Positions 14,041 through 15,560 of a DNA stretch of 15,560 nt are shown piece by piece; position 1 is the stretch's first letter; each line of letters begins with the position of its first letter. The notes under the pieces are model-generated. The model did no database searches, had not been told where the DNA came from, and saw only the letters and a program-made list of their open reading frames with translations. Made by a program: the position numbers and the translations under genes. The stretch is from an uncultured Eubacteriales bacterium. Lineage in GTDB: Bacteria > Bacillota_A > Clostridia > Oscillospirales > Oscillospiraceae. The stretch is from the NCBI GenBank assembly GCA_900319835.1, contig ONPY01000063.1:1-15560 (forward strand), in the 5' to 3' direction.

Positions 14041-14049
14041 ATTTTAGCA
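14041..14049 (-). promoter_or_regulatory. Possible extended -10 promoter of the HAD gene
   Basis: On the minus strand TGC followed by TAAAAT forms an extended -10 about 28 bp before the ATG. The -35 position (TTTTCT) is poor. It is the only candidate between the upstream terminator and the gene. Confidence 0.4.
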
Positions 14050-14068
14050 CAGCCCACACCGAAAGAAA

Positions 14069-14104
14069 AGAAAAAAGGGAAAGCCTTGCGGCCTTCCCTT
14101 TTTT
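14069..14104. terminator. Terminator of the aminotransferase gene
   Basis: A 9-bp stem with one A-C mismatch (14077-14085 with 14090-14098) and a 4-nt loop has six A residues on its left and six T residues on its right. It reads as a terminator on both strands and serves the minus-strand aminotransferase. Confidence 0.9.
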
Positions 14105-14117
14105 GCGCCGGGGGAGT

Positions 14118-15308
14118 TTATCTGGCGTTGTATTTCTCGATCGCGATTTTCAGAATGTCGATGGCGCGGGCAATGTCCGGGGCGTTGATGGTGTAGGCCA
14201 GGCGCACCTCGTTCTTGCCGCGGCCGGGCGTGGCGTAGAAGGGCTCGCCGCAGGCAAAGAGCACGGTCTCGCCGTTGTCGTCAAATTCGTTGAGCAGCCA
14301 AAGCTGGAACTTATCTGCGTCGTCAATGGGCAGGGCGCACATGACGTAAAAGGCGCCCTTGGGCTCGCGGCAGACGCAGCCGGGGATCTCCTGGAGCTTG
14401 CGCACCATGGTGTCCCGTCTCAGACGGTACTCGTCGCGCACCGCGTCAAAGTAGCCGGGATCCATGCGGTACAGGGCGGCGGCCGCCACCTGGTCGACAG
14501 AGGCGGAGGCCAGACGGCACTGGCACCACTTCATGACCTGGGCCATCAATTCCTTGTTCTTGGAGATGACCATGCCCACGCGCGCGCCGCAGGCGGAGAA
14601 GCGCTTGGACACGGAGTCGATGACGACGACGTTGTCCTCGTAGCCCTCATACTGCAGGCCGGAGAGCAGGGGCTCGCCCGCGTAGACAAACTCACGGTAC
14701 ACCTCGTCGCAGATGAGGAAGAGATCGTGCTCCTTGGCGATGTCCAGCATCAGCTTGAGCTGGTCCGGTGTCAGCACCGCGCCGGTGGGGTTGCCGGGAT
14801 TCGTGACGAACAGGGCGCGGGTGCGCTCGTTGATGCAGGCTTCCACGCGCTCACGGTCGGCGTAGAAGTAGCCCTCCTCCACGTAGGTGGGAACCGGGCG
14901 GATGGTGGCCCCGGCGAGAGTCACGGAGGTGTGGTAGTTGGGATAGAAGGGCTCGGGGATGACGACCTCGTCCCCGTCGTCCAGGATGGTGGCAAAGACC
15001 ATCTGCAGCGCCTCACTGCCGCCGGTGGTGGGCAGAATCTGATCCCGCGTCAGCTCCACACCGATGTTTTTGTAGTAGCCCCGCACGGCGTCCAGAAACA
15101 CGGGCAGGCCGCTGGAGGGCGCGTAGGAGACCACTTTGTCGCTGAACGAGCGCAGAGCCTCATAAAAAGGTGCGGGCGTTTCCACATCGGGCTGGCCGAT
15201 GTTCAGGTGATAGATCTTGATGCCGCGCTCTTTGGTCTTGGCGGCATAGGGATTGAACTTGCGCATGGGCGAGAGGCCGCAGCGCTCCATTTTGGATGAC
15301 AATTTCAT
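14118..15308 (-). CDS. Class I/II PLP-dependent aminotransferase (aspartate/alanine type)
   Basis: This is a fold-type I aminotransferase that moves amino groups between amino and keto acids using pyridoxal phosphate. The 396-residue product has IGQPDVETP (37-45), the TGGSEALQ cofactor-phosphate region (95-102), NPGNPTG (170-176), CDEVY with the PLP-contacting Asp201, the Schiff-base lysine in SVSKRFSACGARVG (Lys235), and the carboxylate-binding arginine in EVRLAY (Arg369). All key residues and full length are present. I chose the ATG at 15308 because AAGGAGG lies 7 bases upstream; an in-frame ATG 27 bases earlier has no such site. It is a monocistronic unit with a promoter at 15363-15391 and a terminator. 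Aspartate, alanine or aromatic substrates are all possible. Confidence 0.92.
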   Translation of the reverse strand: MKLSSKMERCGLSPMRKFNPYAAKTKERGIKIYHLNIGQPDVETPAPFYEALRSFSDKVVSYAPSSGLPVFLDAVRGYYKNIGVELTRDQILPTTGGSEALQMVFATILDDGDEVVIPEPFYPNYHTSVTLAGATIRPVPTYVEEGYFYADRERVEACINERTRALFVTNPGNPTGAVLTPDQLKLMLDIAKEHDLFLICDEVYREFVYAGEPLLSGLQYEGYEDNVVVIDSVSKRFSACGARVGMVISKNKELMAQVMKWCQCRLASASVDQVAAAALYRMDPGYFDAVRDEYRLRRDTMVRKLQEIPGCVCREPKGAFYVMCALPIDDADKFQLWLLNEFDDNGETVLFACGEPFYATPGRGKNEVRLAYTINAPDIARAIDILKIAIEKYNAR

Positions 15309-15322
15309 AAGGAGGCCTCCTT
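15309..15322. promoter_or_regulatory. Palindromic ribosome binding site of the aminotransferase
   Basis: The 14 bases next to the start codon are a perfect palindrome, AAGGAGGCCTCCTT, in which the Shine-Dalgarno sequence pairs with its own complement. As RNA it could fold into a small 5-bp stem or form intermolecular duplexes that mask the ribosome binding site. Confidence 0.55.
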
Positions 15323-15362
15323 CCAGAATAAACATGAAAAAACAACGCTTCTTTCGCTTAGT

Positions 15363-15391
15363 ATTCTAGCATTGCGCGGAAAAATATTCAA
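15363..15391 (-). promoter_or_regulatory. Promoter of the aminotransferase
   Basis: On the minus strand TTGAAT (15386-15391) and TAGAAT (15363-15368) are 17 bp apart, with TGC before the -10 box giving an extended -10. The predicted start near 15356 gives a leader of about 48 nt. Confidence 0.78.
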
Positions 15392-15426
15392 GAAAAAATG
15401 AAAAGAGCGGGAAGTCTTCTGCGCGG

Positions 15427-15455
15427 TTGTTTCCGGCCGCGGAATTTGGTACAAT
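15427..15455 (+). promoter_or_regulatory. Plus-strand promoter for the gene leaving the right edge
   Basis: TTGTTT (15427-15432) and TACAAT (15450-15455) are 17 bp apart, and TGG before the -10 box makes it an extended -10. The predicted start is near 15462. It diverges from the aminotransferase promoter. Confidence 0.75.
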
Positions 15456-15467
15456 AATAAAAAGAAA

Positions 15468-15525
15468 GCCTGCAAATAAAAAGTCAAGCCCGAAAGTGGA
15501 CTTGACAGGAGAAAATTTTGCAGGC
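15468..15525 (+). promoter_or_regulatory. Structured 5' leader enclosing a ribosome binding site
   Basis: A perfect 9-bp closing stem (15468-15476 with 15517-15525) encloses a second hairpin (15483-15488 with 15501-15506) topped by a GAAA tetraloop closed by C15491-G15496. AGGAG at 15507-15511 is in the internal loop and the 3' arm of the closing stem covers the candidate TTG start codon at 15518. The fold could control translation or could be the 5' part of a structured RNA. I do not recognise a known riboswitch class. Confidence 0.55.
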
Positions 15526-15560
15526 AGCTAGTAGGTCAAATGGGCAACGCAAAAGAGCCA
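15518..15560 (+). CDS. 5' end of an unidentified gene, truncated by the window edge
   Basis: A TTG codon at 15518 follows AGGAG at 6 bases and opens a frame of 14 codons to the window edge, beginning MQAASRSNGQRKRA, a basic N-terminus. A strong promoter lies about 60 bp upstream. The alternative is the ATG at 15540 in another frame (MGNAKEP), which has only a weak AGGT site. The fragment is too short to assign a function, and a non-coding transcript is also possible. Confidence 0.4.
   Translation, partial: MQAASRSNGQRKRA

Noticed and set aside
14028..15299. Long plus-strand open frame opposite the aminotransferase
   Set aside because: It is antisense to an enzyme with all catalytic residues, and no start signal or domain is present.
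15526..15560. Possible cyclic-di-GMP riboswitch because of a GGGCAACGCAAAAG stretch
   Set aside because: Only a vague resemblance to GGGACGCAAAG. The other conserved blocks are missing or beyond the window edge.

Overview
The window looks like chromosomal DNA from a GC-rich, anaerobic, spore-forming member of the Clostridia, most probably the Oscillospiraceae (Flavonifractor / Lawsonibacter / Intestinimonas type). The evidence is SpmA/SpmB (spore maturation), an AbrB transition-state regulator, a clostridial 2[4Fe-4S] ferredoxin, a ClpC-type ATPase, AGGAGG ribosome binding sites and strong TTGACA-17-TATAAT promoters. The genus is inferred from memory of these families, not from a search. I see no rRNA, tRNA, CRISPR array, transposase, integrase or phage gene. 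Most of the window is ordinary core and near-core genome.

Layout. (1) 1-1050, minus strand: the rplM-rpsI operon (L13, S9) with its promoter, a short hairpin leader and a terminator. (2) 1119-1939, plus strand: a TtcA-family tRNA thiolase with its own promoter. (3) 1951-2028: a long nested palindrome between convergent genes. (4) 2047-3973, minus strand: a membrane-anchored Pro/Thr-repeat surface protein followed by an MscS channel, probably one transcript. (5) 4014-6321, minus strand: a ClpA/ClpC-like AAA+ unfoldase that lacks the usual ClpC middle domain. (6) 6459-7634, plus strand: a 56-residue ferredoxin with promoter and terminator, then about 120 bp made almost entirely of hairpins, then a TrmN6/YabB-type tRNA methyltransferase. 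(7) 7694-9326: abrB (minus strand) diverging from spmA-spmB (plus strand). (8) 9332-11782, minus strand: a GT-C membrane glycosyltransferase and a GT2 polyprenyl-phosphate glycosyltransferase that overlap by 4 bp. (9) 11783-13338, minus strand: an APC-family amino-acid permease with an operator-like dyad just downstream of its promoter. (10) 13360-14050, minus strand: a HAD hydrolase. (11) 14069-15391, minus strand: a class I PLP aminotransferase. (12) 15427-15560, plus strand: a strong promoter, a structured leader and the first codons of a gene that runs off the right edge.

How the parts fit. Translation and tRNA modification (rplM, rpsI, ttcA, trmN6), envelope functions (MscS, repeat surface protein, glycosyltransferase pair), proteostasis (ClpC-like) and the growth-to-sporulation transition (abrB, spmAB) sit side by side as small transcription units. 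Most units are separated by clear intrinsic terminators, several of them bidirectional. No large new system is evident. The items most worth a second look are the M-domain-less ClpC-like ATPase, the surface-repeat protein linked to an MscS channel, the nested palindrome at 1951-2028, the serial hairpins at 6722-6873, the permease operator, and the start-codon-sequestering leader at the right edge.
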